From Rhodopseudomonas palustris (GTDB taxonomy: Bacteria; Pseudomonadota; Alphaproteobacteria; Rhizobiales; Xanthobacteraceae), in contig NZ_CP140155.1 of the NCBI RefSeq assembly GCF_034479375.1, positions 496,001 through 560,000 of the forward strand: a stretch of 64,000 nt of DNA. The letters run 5' to 3'. The translations under genes and the position numbers were made by a program. Of this stretch, positions 48,877 through 58,021 are shown piece by piece. How positions within the stretch are numbered: position 1 is the stretch's first letter; every line of letters begins with the position of its first letter. Below the pieces are notes generated by a model that had not been told where the DNA came from, did not search any database, and saw only the letters and a program-made list of their open reading frames with translations.

Positions 48877-49284
48877 ATGGGCGCACAGAAGGGCAAGGAT
48901 CTGCTGGTCAAGATCAGCGACGGCAGTACTTACGTCACCGTCGCGGGGCTGCGCAGCCGCAGAATCGCGTTCAACGCCGAACTGGTCGACATCACTCACG
49001 CCGAATCCGTCGAGCGCTGGCGCGAGCTGCTGGCCGGCGCCGGCGTCCGCCGCGCCTCGATCTCCGGCCGCGGCCTGTTCAAGGACGCGGCCTCCGACGC
49101 GCTGGTGCGAAGTGCGTTCTTCAACGGGCTGATCAGCGACTGCCAGCTGATCGTGCCGGATTTCGGCGCGATCTCCGGTCCGTTCCAGATCGCCAGCCTC
49201 GAATTCGCCGGCGAGCACAATGGCGAGGTGACGTTCGACGTCACGCTGGAAAGCGCCGGCGCGCTCGGCTTCGCAGCGCTGTGA
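48877..49284 (+). CDS. GTA g9-like major tail tube protein
   Basis: The protein has 135 residues from the ATG at 48877 with an AAGGAG site. The TP901-1-type tail tube pattern is visible: 'GKDLLVKISDGSTYVTVAGL', 'ITHAESVERWRELLAGAGV', 'SISGRGLFKDAASDALV' and 'IASLEFAGEHNGEVTFDVTL'. It polymerises as stacked hexamers to form the tail tube. Confidence 0.92.
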   Translation: MGAQKGKDLLVKISDGSTYVTVAGLRSRRIAFNAELVDITHAESVERWRELLAGAGVRRASISGRGLFKDAASDALVRSAFFNGLISDCQLIVPDFGAISGPFQIASLEFAGEHNGEVTFDVTLESAGALGFAAL

Positions 49285-49309
49285 CCACCGCGCGCATCGT
49301 GCGCGCGGC

Positions 49310-49361
49310 CACCCCCACCCCGCTCGCTGCGCGAGCGACCCTCCCCGCAAGGGGGAGGGTG
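49310..49361. repeat. GC-rich repeat between g9- and g10-like genes
   Basis: This partial copy of the family ('CCCCACCCCGCTCGCTGCGC', then 'CCCTCCCCGCAAGGGGGAGG') lies 20 bases before the next start codon. Confidence 0.7.
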
Positions 49362-49380
49362 AGCCAACACGGAGCCCATC

Positions 49381-49695
49381 ATGGCCAACAGACATCGCGG
49401 TGAGATCGAGGCGGAGATCGGCGGCAGGACGCGCACGCTGGTGCTGACGCTGGGCGCGCTGGCCGAATTGGAGAGCGCGTTCGCGGCGTCCGACCTTGTG
49501 GCGCTGGCGCAGCGCTTCGGCAGCGGGCATCTGTCGGCGCGCGATCTGGTGCGGATCATCGCGGCGGGCCTGCGCGGCGCCGGCGAGGCGGTGAGCGACG
49601 ACGAGGTCGCGGCGATGACGGTCGCGGGCGGCGCCACCGGCTATGCGACGATCGCGGCCGAGCTGATCGCCGCGACCTTCGGCGAAGCGGCGTGA
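49381..49695 (+). CDS. GTA g10-like tail chaperone protein
   Basis: The protein has 104 residues. It matches the short 'gene transfer agent family' proteins: 'MANRHRGEIEAEIGGRTRTL', 'LTLGALAELESAFAASDL' and 'LSARDLVRIIAAGLRGAGE'. Its position between tail tube and tape measure fits the two-part tail assembly chaperone, with the next gene as second part (GTGA overlap). Confidence 0.88.
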   Translation: MANRHRGEIEAEIGGRTRTLVLTLGALAELESAFAASDLVALAQRFGSGHLSARDLVRIIAAGLRGAGEAVSDDEVAAMTVAGGATGYATIAAELIAATFGEAA

Positions 49696-49895
49696 CGCCG
49701 TTTCCCTGGGCCGAGGCGATGCAATTCGGCTTCGGCGTGTTGCGGCTGTCGCCGGATCAGTTCTGGCGGATGACGCCGCGCGAGCTCGCCAGCGCGCTGA
49801 TCGGCGCGCGCGGCGGGATCGCGGCGCCGCTCGATCGCGGCGGTCTCGACGACCTGATGCGGCGCTATCCCGATCACCAGGAGCAGGCGCGATGA
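49692..49895 (+). CDS. GTA g10.1-like tail assembly chaperone
   Basis: The protein has 67 residues from a GTG overlapping the previous stop. It carries the signature of this very small family: 'FPWAEAMQFGFGVLRLSPDQ', 'FWRMTPRELASAL' and 'DDLMRRYPDH'. With the preceding protein it would coat the tape measure before tube assembly. It overlaps the tape measure start by 4 bases. Confidence 0.88.
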   Translation: MTPFPWAEAMQFGFGVLRLSPDQFWRMTPRELASALIGARGGIAAPLDRGGLDDLMRRYPDHQEQAR

Positions 49896-50476
49896 CGAGC
49901 AACTGCGAGGACTGCGACTGCGACTGCGTCGACGAGACGTCGCAGAAGGTCGACCAGCTCACCACCAAGACCCAGGCGCTGAGCAGCGAGGCCAAGGGCT
50001 TCGCCCGCGCGATGACCAGCGCGTTCTCGCAGTCGGTCACCGGCGGCAAGCAGTTCGAGGACGTGCTGAAGTCGCTGGTGCTGAGGGTCTCGGACCTGGC
50101 GCTGAAGGCGGCGCTGAAGCCGCTGACGAGCGGCCTCGCCACCGGCTTCGACGGCCTGTTCTCGGGCCTGTTCGGCGGCGCCACCAAGGCGGCCGACGGC
50201 GCGATCAAGCCGTTTGCGGCGGGCGGGGTGATCGGCACGCCGACCTACTTTCCGATGCTCGGCGGCGGCGTCGGGCTCGCGGGCGAAGCGGGGCCGGAGG
50301 CGATCCTGCCGCTGCAGCGCGGGCCGGACGGCAAGCTCGGTGTCGCCAGCCAGGGCGGCGGCAGCGTGATCAACATCCAGATCGCGACGCCCGACGCCGA
50401 CAGCTTCCGCCGCTCGGAGAGCTACGTCACTGGCCAGATCGCGCGCGCCGTCTCGCGCGGGCAGCGCGGGCTGTGA
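49892..50476 (+). CDS. GTA g11-like tail tape measure protein
   Basis: The protein has 194 residues, short as expected for a GTA with a short tail tube. The N-terminal Cys/Asp cluster ('NCEDCDCDCVDE') precedes a helical region and the conserved C-terminal part 'KPFAAGGVIGTPTYFPM', 'GLAGEAGPEAILPLQRGPDG' and 'VINIQIATPDADSFRRSES'. It sets tail length and may help DNA entry. Confidence 0.88.
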   Translation: MTSNCEDCDCDCVDETSQKVDQLTTKTQALSSEAKGFARAMTSAFSQSVTGGKQFEDVLKSLVLRVSDLALKAALKPLTSGLATGFDGLFSGLFGGATKAADGAIKPFAAGGVIGTPTYFPMLGGGVGLAGEAGPEAILPLQRGPDGKLGVASQGGGSVINIQIATPDADSFRRSESYVTGQIARAVSRGQRGL

Positions 50477-50611
50477 ACCCTCCCCCTTGCGGGGAGGGTC
50501 GCTCGCGCAGCGAGCGGGGTGGGGGGCCGCGGGCACTGCGCGCGTGGCCACCCCCACCCGGCCCGACGCCGCTGCGCGTCGCCGGTCCACCCTCCCCACA
50601 AGGGGGAGGGT
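50477..50611. repeat. GC-rich inverted repeat between g11- and g12-like genes
   Basis: Outer arms 'CCCTCCCCCTTGCGGGGAGG' and its near complement near 50590-50610 flank 'GAGCGGGGTGGGGGG' and 'CCACCCCCACCC'. It starts directly at the stop codon of the tape measure gene. Confidence 0.8.
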
Positions 50612-50661
50612 AAAGAGGGCGCGAGCCTCAGCATGACGGTGCCTTTGTTGCGAGCAAGATC

Positions 50662-51297
50662 ATGACCGCATTCCACGAGATCCTGTTCCCGCTCGACATC
50701 GCGCTGAAGAGCGCGGGCGGGCCGGAGCGGCGGACCGAGATCGTGTCGTTCGGCTCCGGCCGCGAGCAGCGCAATGCGCGCTGGGCGGAGTCGCGGCGGC
50801 GGTTCGACGCCGGCTACGGCGTCCGCACGCTGGAAGCGCTGCAGGCGGTGGTGGCGTTCTTCGAGGAGCGGCGCGGGCAGCTCTACGGCTTCCGCTGGCG
50901 CGACCGGCTGGACTCGTCGTCGGCCGCGCCGGGGCATCCGCCGTCGCCGCTCGATCAGGGCATCGGCATCGGCGACGGCGCGACCGCGAACTATCAATTG
51001 GTGAAGAGCTATGGCGCAGGCTTTGCGCCCTATGCGCGGCGGATCGCCAAGCCGGTCGCGGGATCGGTGCGCGTCGCGGTGAATGGCGTCGAGGCGACGG
51101 GCGGCTTCGTCGTCGATATCACCACCGGCGTGGTGACGTTCCTCGCCGGCCACATCCCGCCGCCGGGCGCGGCAGTGACCGCCGGCTATCAGTTCGACGT
51201 GCCGGTGCGGTTCGACACTGATTATCTCGAAGTCGACCTGTCGGCGTTCTCCGCCGGCGCGATCCCGAAAATTCCGGTGGTCGAGATCGGGGTATGA
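50662..51297 (+). CDS. GTA g12-like distal tail protein (DUF2460)
   Basis: The protein has 211 residues. DUF2460 features are 'FHEILFPLDIALKSAGGPER', 'VSFGSGREQRNARWAESRR', 'FEERRGQLYGFRWRDRLD', 'GATANYQLVKSYG' and 'FRVPVRFDTD'-type 'DVPVRFDTDYLEVDLSAF'. It forms the distal tail ring linking the tube to the hub. Confidence 0.93.
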   Translation: MTAFHEILFPLDIALKSAGGPERRTEIVSFGSGREQRNARWAESRRRFDAGYGVRTLEALQAVVAFFEERRGQLYGFRWRDRLDSSSAAPGHPPSPLDQGIGIGDGATANYQLVKSYGAGFAPYARRIAKPVAGSVRVAVNGVEATGGFVVDITTGVVTFLAGHIPPPGAAVTAGYQFDVPVRFDTDYLEVDLSAFSAGAIPKIPVVEIGV

Positions 51298-51302
51298 GGA
51301 CT

Positions 51303-51427
51303 GACCCTCTCCCCTTGTGGGAGAGGGTGGCTTCGCGAAGCGAAGCCGGGTGAGGGGCCGAGGGCACGGCGCCCCCTCATCCGTCGCGGACTTCGTCCGC
51401 GCCACCTTCTCCCACGAGGGGAGAAGG
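51303..51427. repeat. GC-rich inverted repeat between g12- and g13-like genes
   Basis: 'CCCTCTCCCCTTGTGGGAGA' and 'CTTCTCCCACGAGGGGAGAA' ends flank 'CTTCGCGAAGCGAAGCCGGG'. It is a different subfamily from the 50477 element. Confidence 0.75.
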
Positions 51428-51446
51428 AAAGAACAGGTGATCGTCC

Positions 51447-52376
51447 ATGCGCTCCATTTCCTCCGCGTTGCAAGCGAAACTCGACTCCGGCGCGACCACG
51501 CTCGCTCAGTGCTGGATCGTGCGGCGGCGCGACGGCGGCGTGCTCGGCTTCACCGATCACGATCGCGATCTGCTGATCGAAGGCGTGAGCTGCCGGGCCG
51601 GGACCGGCTTTGCGGCCTCGGAGGCGGCGCAGCGGTTCGATCTGTCGGTCGACGGCGCCGAGATTTCCGGCGCTCTGTCCGACGATCTGCTGCGCGAGGC
51701 CGATCTCGCCGCCGGGCGCTACGACGCAGCGACGGTCGAGAGCTGGCTGGTCGACTGGAGCGATCCGTCGCTGCGGGTGCTGACCGCGCGCGGTTCGGTC
51801 GGCGAGGTGCGGCGCGAGGGGCAGGCGTTCACCGCGGAGCTGCGCGGGCTCGCCGATCTGCTGTCGCAGGAAAGCGGGCGGCTCTACACCGCGGGTTGCG
51901 GCGCCGATCTCGGCGACGGCCGCTGCCGCGTCGATATCAATCACCCGACACTGCGCGGCGCCGGCCACGTCACCGCCGCGCTCGGAACCTCGACGCTGGC
52001 GGTGGCCGGGCTCGAAGCCTATGCGGCGGGGCTGTTCAGCGCCGGCCGGCTGAGCTGGACCAGCGGCGCCAATGCCGGCGCGGCGATCGAGATCAAGCAG
52101 CATCGCGTCGTTGCGGGCGAGGTCCGGCTGTCGCTGTGGCAGGCGATGGCCGAGCCGGTCGCGGCCGGCGACGGCTTCGTGGTCACGGCGGGCTGCGACA
52201 AGCAGTTCGCCACCTGCCGCGACCGCTTCGGCAATGGCGTCAATTTCCGCGGCTTCCCGCAGATCCCCGGCAATGATTTCGTCGTCGGCTATCCGGTGCC
52301 CGGCGCGCCCGGCCATGGCGGCGGCTCGATCGGCGGCGGATATGGCGGCGGCGGCGCCGGCGGCGGCATCGGTTAG
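51447..52376 (+). CDS. GTA g13-like tail hub protein (DUF2163)
   Basis: The protein has 309 residues. The DUF2163 pattern is clear: 'LDSGATTLAQCWIVRRRDG', 'LGFTDHDRDLLIEGVSCRAG', 'AGRYDAATVESWLVDWSDPS', 'SGRLYTAGCGADLGDGRC' and the Cys-rich 'TAGCDKQFATCRDRFGNGVN' with 'FRGFPQIPG'. In the R. capsulatus GTA the homologue is a hub component reported to carry an iron-sulfur cluster; the four-cysteine pattern here is consistent with that. The C-terminus ends in a Gly-rich tail. Confidence 0.93.
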   Translation: MRSISSALQAKLDSGATTLAQCWIVRRRDGGVLGFTDHDRDLLIEGVSCRAGTGFAASEAAQRFDLSVDGAEISGALSDDLLREADLAAGRYDAATVESWLVDWSDPSLRVLTARGSVGEVRREGQAFTAELRGLADLLSQESGRLYTAGCGADLGDGRCRVDINHPTLRGAGHVTAALGTSTLAVAGLEAYAAGLFSAGRLSWTSGANAGAAIEIKQHRVVAGEVRLSLWQAMAEPVAAGDGFVVTAGCDKQFATCRDRFGNGVNFRGFPQIPGNDFVVGYPVPGAPGHGGGSIGGGYGGGGAGGGIG

Positions 52377-52415
52377 CAGACCGGCCGCGATCCTTCTGTC
52401 ACGCGAGAGGCGATC

Positions 52416-52859
52416 ATGAGCAGAACTGTTGCCCGCGACGCGCTGGTGGCCGAGGCGCGGAGCTGGATCGGCACGCGCTATCGGCATCAGGCGTCGGTGA
52501 AGGGCGTCGGCTGCGACTGCCTGGGGCTGGTGCGCGGCGTCTGGCGCAGCTGCATCGGCGACGAGCCGGAAGCGCCGCCGCCTTACGCGCCGGACTGGGC
52601 CGAGGCGCAGGGCGCGGAGACGCTGGCGGAGGCGGCGCTGCGGCACCTTCGGCCGATCGCGCCGGATGCGTTCGGCGCCGGCGACGTGCTGCTGTTCCGT
52701 TGGCGCGAGCGCTGCGTCGCCAAGCACGTCGCGATCGCGAGTTCGGCGACGACGATGATCCATGCCCATGACGGCGCGTCGGTCTGCGAGATCGCGATCG
52801 CGCCCTGGTGGCGGCGACGGCTGGCTTATGCGTTCAGCTTTCCGGGGGTGGTGGAGTAA
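52416..52859 (+). CDS. GTA g14-like cell-wall peptidase (NlpC/P60)
   Basis: The protein has 147 residues. The catalytic cysteine lies in 'KGVGCDCLGLVRGVW', the histidine in 'VAKHVAIASS', and a third polar residue near 'MIHAHDG'. 'EARSWIGTRYRHQASV' is the usual N-terminal stretch of the family. It is a tail-tip peptidoglycan hydrolase used for entry into the recipient cell. Confidence 0.92.
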   Translation: MSRTVARDALVAEARSWIGTRYRHQASVKGVGCDCLGLVRGVWRSCIGDEPEAPPPYAPDWAEAQGAETLAEAALRHLRPIAPDAFGAGDVLLFRWRERCVAKHVAIASSATTMIHAHDGASVCEIAIAPWWRRRLAYAFSFPGVVE

Positions 52860-52900
52860 GTGCAGAGGTCGTTAGTTTCGACGCGGCCTCCTAGAGGAGT

Positions 52901-53015
52901 CGTCCCCGCGCAGGCGGGGACCCATACCCCCTTGCTTTTCAAGAGAAGCATGGCCTCTGTCGCGGTGCCTCGATCGAGATGCTGCGGCGTATGGGTCCCC
53001 GCCTGCGCGGGGACG
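52901..53015. repeat. Perfect 27-bp inverted repeat around a 61-bp spacer
   Basis: The arms 52901-52927 and 52989-53015 are exact reverse complements and begin/end with 'CGTCCCCGCGCAGGCGGGGA'. It is a REP-type element placed between the convergent g14-like gene and the minus-strand gene at 53121. Confidence 0.9.
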
Positions 53016-53120
53016 ACATGCGGATAGGCAAAGCCCAAGTTGCGCATCGACGTCGGGCGGGAGAGGGAGCAGGCTGCGGCTGTTGCGGTGTCGGGGTCTC
53101 CACGAAGACGGCGTGCGAAC

Positions 53121-53612
53121 TCAGGACGGCGCGCCGTCGGCGTGGGCGGGGGCGATCGGCGCGGAGCGGGCCTGGACGATCATCTGTTTGATGGAAGCGA
53201 CGGTTTCGGGCGCGAGATGCTGGTGCGCGCCGAGCGCGACGTAGATCGCGTTCAGCGTGTTCTTGCGGACGTCCGGGGGAAACAGGACGGTGCCGCGCGC
53301 GCTGTCGGCGAGCCCGAACATCGCCTGGGCGGCGAGGCCCAGATCGTATCCCCACACCCAGCACCACAGCCGCACGGCGGTCGACCATCCGCGCTGATAG
53401 GCGCGCAGCGTGGTGCCGGTCTCGAACAGCGCCTTCTCGGCGGCGTCGCGGACCTCGTCGCTCGCCCCGCCGTCGACGGTGTAGTAGCGCTCGGCGGTCT
53501 GCAGCGCCGCGATCCGCTCTTTCTGCAGGGCGACCACCGGCTTGCCGACGAAGTTGACGACAAACCACGCCGCGACCGCGACCGCTGCACTCGCCACCAG
53601 TTCCTGAATCAT
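53121..53612 (-). CDS. Inner-membrane-anchored hypothetical protein
   Basis: The protein has 163 residues from the ATG at 53612, with GGAG upstream. The frame is open to 54137, but that part runs through intergenic repeats. An N-terminal membrane segment (about 5-25) is followed by a mainly helical soluble part ('VRDAAEKALFETGTTLRAYQ', 'LWCWVWGYDLGLAAQAMFG'). No family was recognised. It lies against the direction of the GTA genes between g14- and g15-like genes. R. capsulatus has no counterpart, so it is probably a later insertion. Confidence 0.65.
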   Translation of the reverse strand: MIQELVASAAVAVAAWFVVNFVGKPVVALQKERIAALQTAERYYTVDGGASDEVRDAAEKALFETGTTLRAYQRGWSTAVRLWCWVWGYDLGLAAQAMFGLADSARGTVLFPPDVRKNTLNAIYVALGAHQHLAPETVASIKQMIVQARSAPIAPAHADGAPS

Positions 53613-53727
53613 CTCATCCTGCTCCGGCCGTCGCCGCGAAGGATGTACGATGCAAATGCCGTGGCCGCCGTCAATGCCACCGGGATTCGACTTACGTCGC
53701 GCTGCGCGTCGACGGGCGCGCGTTCTC

Positions 53728-53862
53728 ACCTCTCCCGCGGGCGGGGAGAGGTCGGCGCGCATCGTCAGATGCGTGCCGGGTGAGGGGGCGTTTCGGCGGG
53801 GCCGAGAGCCAGCGACGCGTGGCGCCCTCACCCCGGCCCTCTCCCGCAAGCGGGAGAGGGAG
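53728..53862. repeat. GC-rich repeat, tandem copy 1
   Basis: The element runs from 'CACCTCTCCCGCGGGCGGGG' to 'CCCGCAAGCGGGAGAGGG', with 'GATGCGTGCCGGGTGAGGGG' inside. A second copy starts at 53921. Confidence 0.85.
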
Positions 53863-53920
53863 CGCGCGGTGCGGGCGGCGAGGTCGTCTTCTGGCATCGA
53901 GCTAGTTAGGCGCGCTTCTT

Positions 53921-54053
53921 CACCTCTCCCCGCGCGCGGGGAGAGGTCGGCGCGCATCGTCAGATGCGTGCCGGGTGAGGGGGCGTTTCGACGGGCCGAG
54001 AGCCAGCGACTCGTGGCGCCCTCACCCCAACCCTCTCCCGCAGGCGGGAGAGG
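53921..54053. repeat. GC-rich repeat, tandem copy 2
   Basis: It is nearly identical to 53728-53862 in the same orientation. The stretch 53613-54139 holds only these two copies and a short spacer, with no supported gene. Confidence 0.85.
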
Positions 54054-54139
54054 GGGCGCGCAGCGGGTGGGGCGAGGTCGTGTCCAACACGCGCGCGGCC
54101 GGCGATTGTTCTCACCGATCTCCAACGAAGTAATCATCC

Positions 54140-57100
54140 ATGGCAGCTCTGGTTCTTTCAGTCGCCGGTGCGGCGGTCGGTGCGGTGTTCGGGCCGGTCG
54201 GCGCGATCGCGGGACGGATTGCGGGCGCTGTGATCGGCAACGCGCTGGATCAGTCGCTGTTCGGCGCCGGGTCGAAATCGGTCGAGGGGCCGCGGCTGGC
54301 CGATCTCGAGGTGATGGCCTCGACCGAGGGTGCGCCGATTCCGCGGGTCTACGGCCGGGTGCGGCTGGCGGGGCAGGTGATCTGGGCGACCGAACTCGAG
54401 GAAGTGATCACCACGGAAGAGAGTTCGTCGGGCGGCGGCAAGGGCTCCGGCGGCGGCGCGAGCACCACGACCACGACCTATACGTACTTCGCCAATCTCG
54501 CGGTCGGGCTGTGCGAGGGGCCGATCGGCCGGGTGGCGCGGATCTGGGCCGACGGCAAGCCTCTCGATCTGTCCGGCCTCGATCTGCGCGTCCATCGCGG
54601 CGACGAGGACCAGGCGCCGGACGATCTGATCATCGCCAAGGAGGGCGCGGCGAACGCGCCGGCCTATCGCGGGCTGGCCTATGTGGTGTTCGAGCGGCTG
54701 CCGCTGGCCGATTACGGAAACCGGATTCCGCAATTGTCGTTCGAGATCGTGCGGCCGGTCGGCGCGCTGGAAGCGATGGCGCGCGCGGTGACGCTGATCC
54801 CCGGCACGACGGAATACGGCTACGAGCCGGCGACGCGGGTGCAGATCGTCGACAAAGGCAGCGTCGCGCCGGAGAACCGCCACGTCGCGCACGCGGTCTC
54901 CGACGTGGTCGCGGCGCTCGACGAATTGCAGGGCGTGTGCCCGCGGCTGGAGCGCGTCGCGATCGTGGTGGCGTGGTTCGGCTCCGATCTGCGCGCCGGC
55001 CAGTGCAGCGTGCGGCCGGGCGTCGAGAGCCGCGACAAATGGGTCGACGGCGCGACCTGGTCGGTCGACGGCGCGCGCCGCGGCGATGCCTGGCTGGTGT
55101 CGCAGGTCGACGGACGGCCGGCTTACGGCGGCACGCCGTCGGACGACAGCGTCACGCATCTGATCGGCGAGCTGAAGGCGCGCGGGCTGAAGGTGACGTT
55201 CTATCCGTTCGTGATGATGGACGTGCCGGCCGGCAACGGCCTGCCCAATCCGTGGACCGGCGCTGCGCCGCAGCCGCCTTATCCGTGGCGCGGGCGGATC
55301 AGTTGCGATCCGGCGCCGGGCGTGGCCGGCTCGCCGCAGGGCAGCGCGGCGGCGGCGGCGCAGGTGGCGAGTTTCTTCGCCGGCGGCGCCTGGAATTATC
55401 GCCGGATGATTTTGCACTACGCGCGGCTTTGCGCCGAGGCGGGCGGCGTCGATGCGTTCCTGATCGGCTCGGAGCTGCGCGGGCTGACGCGGGTGCGCTC
55501 CGGCGCCGGCGTCTATCCGGCGGTGCAGCAGCTCGTGGCGCTGGCGAACGACGTCAAGGCGATCGTCGGCGGCGGCACGCTGGTCACGTATGGCGCGGAC
55601 TGGACCGAATACGGCGCCGACGTCGTGACGCCGGACGCCTCCGAGGTGCGGTTTCCGCTCGATCCGCTGTGGGCATCGCCTTCGATCGGCGCGATCGGGA
55701 TCGACTACTACGCGCCGCTCGCCGACTGGCGCGACGACGCCGGTCATCTCGACGCGGCGATCGCCGGCTCGACTTACGACCGCGCCTATCTCGACCGCAA
55801 CGTCACCGCCGGAGAGGCGTTCGACTGGTACTACCCGGACGATTCCGCGCGCGCCGCGCAGGCGAGGTCGCCGATCACCGACGGGCTCGGCAAGCCGTGG
55901 ACCTTCCGGGTCAAGGACATCAAAAGCTTCTGGTCGCAGCCGCATCACGAACGCGTCGGCGGCGTCGAGCTTGCCGCGCCGACGGCGTGGGCGCCGATGA
56001 GCAAGCCGGTGTGGCTGACGGAAGTCGGCTGCCCCGCGGTCGACAAGGGCGCCAACCAGCCGAGCGTGTTTCCCGATCCGAAATCCAGCGAGAACTACGC
56101 GCCGTATTTCTCCAGCGGCGACCGCGACGATCTGATCCAGCGCCGCTACCTCGAAGCGCTCCTCGCCGCGTTCGATCCGGCGTTCGGCGCCAGCGAGGCG
56201 CGCAATCCGGTGTCGCCGGTGTATGGCGGGCGGATGATCGATCCGTCGGCGATCCATCTGTGGACCTGGGATGCGCGGCCTTATCCGGTGTTTCCGGCGG
56301 CCGGGGATGTCTGGAGCGACGCGCCGAACTGGCAGAGCGGGCACTGGCTGACCGGACGGCTCGGCGGCGCGCCGCTCGATGCGCTGGTGGCGCAGCTCTG
56401 CGCCGACAGCGGCGTCGTCGGCGTCGTCGGCGTCGATGCCAGCGCGTTGCGCGACGCTTGCGACGGCTATGTGGTCGACCGGCCGATGACGCCGCGGGCG
56501 ATGATCGAGCCGCTGGCCATGGCTTACGCGTTCGACGCCGCCGCGGCCGACGGCAGCTTGCGCTTCGTGCCGCGCGGCGGCGCGCCGGTGGCGGAACTGG
56601 GCGAGGACGATCTGGTGCTGCCGGACAAAGGCGCGCCGTCGCGGCTGACGCGGGCGCAGGAGACCGAGCTGCCGCTCGAAGTGGCGTTCGGCTTCACGGA
56701 CGCGCTCGCCGATTATCGCCGCGCGGCGGCGGCGTCGCGCCGGCTGGTCGGCTCCGCGCATCGCATCGTCCATGCCGATCTGGCGGTGGTGACCAGCGAC
56801 GCCGCGGCGGCGCGGCGCGCCGAGATCTTCCTGCAGGATCTGTGGGCCGGGCGCGAGACCGCGAGCTTCGCGCTCGGGCCGCAGCAATTGGCGCTGGCGC
56901 CGGGCGACGTGGTGGCGCTGACGCTGAACGGCCGGCGGCGGCTGTTCGAGATCAGCGAGATCGTCGACACGCAGTCGCGCGCGGTCAGGGCGCGCAGCAT
57001 CGATCCGGAGGTGTTCGCGCTGCCGCTGCGGGCGCCGCGCCGGATCGCGCCGCAGCTTCCCGCGGCGCTGGGGCCGGCGCATGTGGTGGCGCTCGACCTG

Positions 57101-58006
57101 CCGGTGATCGACGCCGCGGCGCCCGACGTGCTGACGCGGCTCGCGGTGTTCGCCAATCCGTGGCCGGGGTCGGAAGTGATCTACGCTTCGGCCGACGGCG
57201 CGAGCTATCAGCCGCTGGCGAGCGCGCCGGTGCGCGCGATCATCGGCGAGACGTTGGATCCGCTGCCGCGCGGGCCTGTGGCGGTGTGGGATCATGCCAC
57301 CCGGCTGCGGGTGCGGATCCTCGGCGGCGCGCTGTCGTCGCTGTCGGACGCGCGGGTGCTCGCCGGCGGCAACGCCGCGGCGGTGCAGAACCAGGACGGC
57401 GACTGGGAGATCCTGCAATTCGCGCAGGCCGAACTGATCGACGGCAACACTTACTTGCTGTCTCGGCTGCTGCGCGGCCAGGCCGGCAGCGAGCACGCGA
57501 TGCGCGATGCCGTGCCGGCGGGTGCCGCGTTCGTGCTGCTGGACCGCCATCTGGTGCCGCTGGCGCGCGGGCTCGACGCGCTGGGGCGCGCCAAGGCGCT
57601 GCGCGTTGTCGCGGCCGGGCGCAGCCATGACGATGCCAGCGCGTCGGCGCTGAGCGTGACGCCGGGGCCGACGGCGCTGCGGCCGCTGGCGCCGGTGCAT
57701 CTGAAGGTCAGGCGCGATGCGGACGGCGTGCATCTGTCGTGGATCAGGCGGACGCGGATCGACGGCGACGGCTGGGGCAACGAGGTGCCGCTCGGCGAGG
57801 ACGCCGAGGCCTATGCGGTCGACATCCTCGCGCCGGACGGCGCATCGGTGCGCACGCTCATCAGCGCCGCGCCGCAGGCGCTGTATCCGGCGGCGTTCGA
57901 ACTCGCCGATTTCGGCGCGCCGCAACCGGGCCTGCGCGTCCGCGTCGCGCAGCTCTCGGCCACCGTCGGCCGCGGCTTCGCCACGGAAGCGACCCTCGCG
58001 CTGTAG
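54140..58006 (+). CDS. GTA g15-like host-recognition/megatron tail protein
   Basis: The protein has 1,288 residues. The N-terminal hydrophobic Gly-rich segment 'AALVLSVAGAAVGAVFGPVG' is typical of this protein. The GTA TIM-barrel domain (about 430-720) shows 'AIGIDYYAPLADWRDD' (near 520) and 'KPVWLTEVGCPAVDKGA' (near 625). A phage-tail domain (about 780-950) and a beta-rich C-terminal region follow. The TIM barrel resembles a glycoside hydrolase, fitting penetration of surface polysaccharide by the baseplate. Length and order match the R. capsulatus g15 protein, the central hub/megatron of the baseplate. Confidence 0.95.
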   Translation: MAALVLSVAGAAVGAVFGPVGAIAGRIAGAVIGNALDQSLFGAGSKSVEGPRLADLEVMASTEGAPIPRVYGRVRLAGQVIWATELEEVITTEESSSGGGKGSGGGASTTTTTYTYFANLAVGLCEGPIGRVARIWADGKPLDLSGLDLRVHRGDEDQAPDDLIIAKEGAANAPAYRGLAYVVFERLPLADYGNRIPQLSFEIVRPVGALEAMARAVTLIPGTTEYGYEPATRVQIVDKGSVAPENRHVAHAVSDVVAALDELQGVCPRLERVAIVVAWFGSDLRAGQCSVRPGVESRDKWVDGATWSVDGARRGDAWLVSQVDGRPAYGGTPSDDSVTHLIGELKARGLKVTFYPFVMMDVPAGNGLPNPWTGAAPQPPYPWRGRISCDPAPGVAGSPQGSAAAAAQVASFFAGGAWNYRRMILHYARLCAEAGGVDAFLIGSELRGLTRVRSGAGVYPAVQQLVALANDVKAIVGGGTLVTYGADWTEYGADVVTPDASEVRFPLDPLWASPSIGAIGIDYYAPLADWRDDAGHLDAAIAGSTYDRAYLDRNVTAGEAFDWYYPDDSARAAQARSPITDGLGKPWTFRVKDIKSFWSQPHHERVGGVELAAPTAWAPMSKPVWLTEVGCPAVDKGANQPSVFPDPKSSENYAPYFSSGDRDDLIQRRYLEALLAAFDPAFGASEARNPVSPVYGGRMIDPSAIHLWTWDARPYPVFPAAGDVWSDAPNWQSGHWLTGRLGGAPLDALVAQLCADSGVVGVVGVDASALRDACDGYVVDRPMTPRAMIEPLAMAYAFDAAAADGSLRFVPRGGAPVAELGEDDLVLPDKGAPSRLTRAQETELPLEVAFGFTDALADYRRAAAASRRLVGSAHRIVHADLAVVTSDAAAARRAEIFLQDLWAGRETASFALGPQQLALAPGDVVALTLNGRRRLFEISEIVDTQSRAVRARSIDPEVFALPLRAPRRIAPQLPAALGPAHVVALDLPVIDAAAPDVLTRLAVFANPWPGSEVIYASADGASYQPLASAPVRAIIGETLDPLPRGPVAVWDHATRLRVRILGGALSSLSDARVLAGGNAAAVQNQDGDWEILQFAQAELIDGNTYLLSRLLRGQAGSEHAMRDAVPAGAAFVLLDRHLVPLARGLDALGRAKALRVVAAGRSHDDASASALSVTPGPTALRPLAPVHLKVRRDADGVHLSWIRRTRIDGDGWGNEVPLGEDAEAYAVDILAPDGASVRTLISAAPQALYPAAFELADFGAPQPGLRVRVAQLSATVGRGFATEATLAL

Positions 58007-58021
58007 ACCAAAGGAAACGCC

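Noticed and set aside
52901..53015. Possible CRISPR-like repeat/spacer
   Set aside because: There is only one inverted pair of 27-bp arms and no direct-repeat array or cas genes. It is a REP-type hairpin.
53650..57630. Open frame of 1,326 codons overlapping the g15-like gene
   Set aside because: Its first part runs through two copies of an intergenic repeat and the rest is a frame shadow of the g15-like gene.
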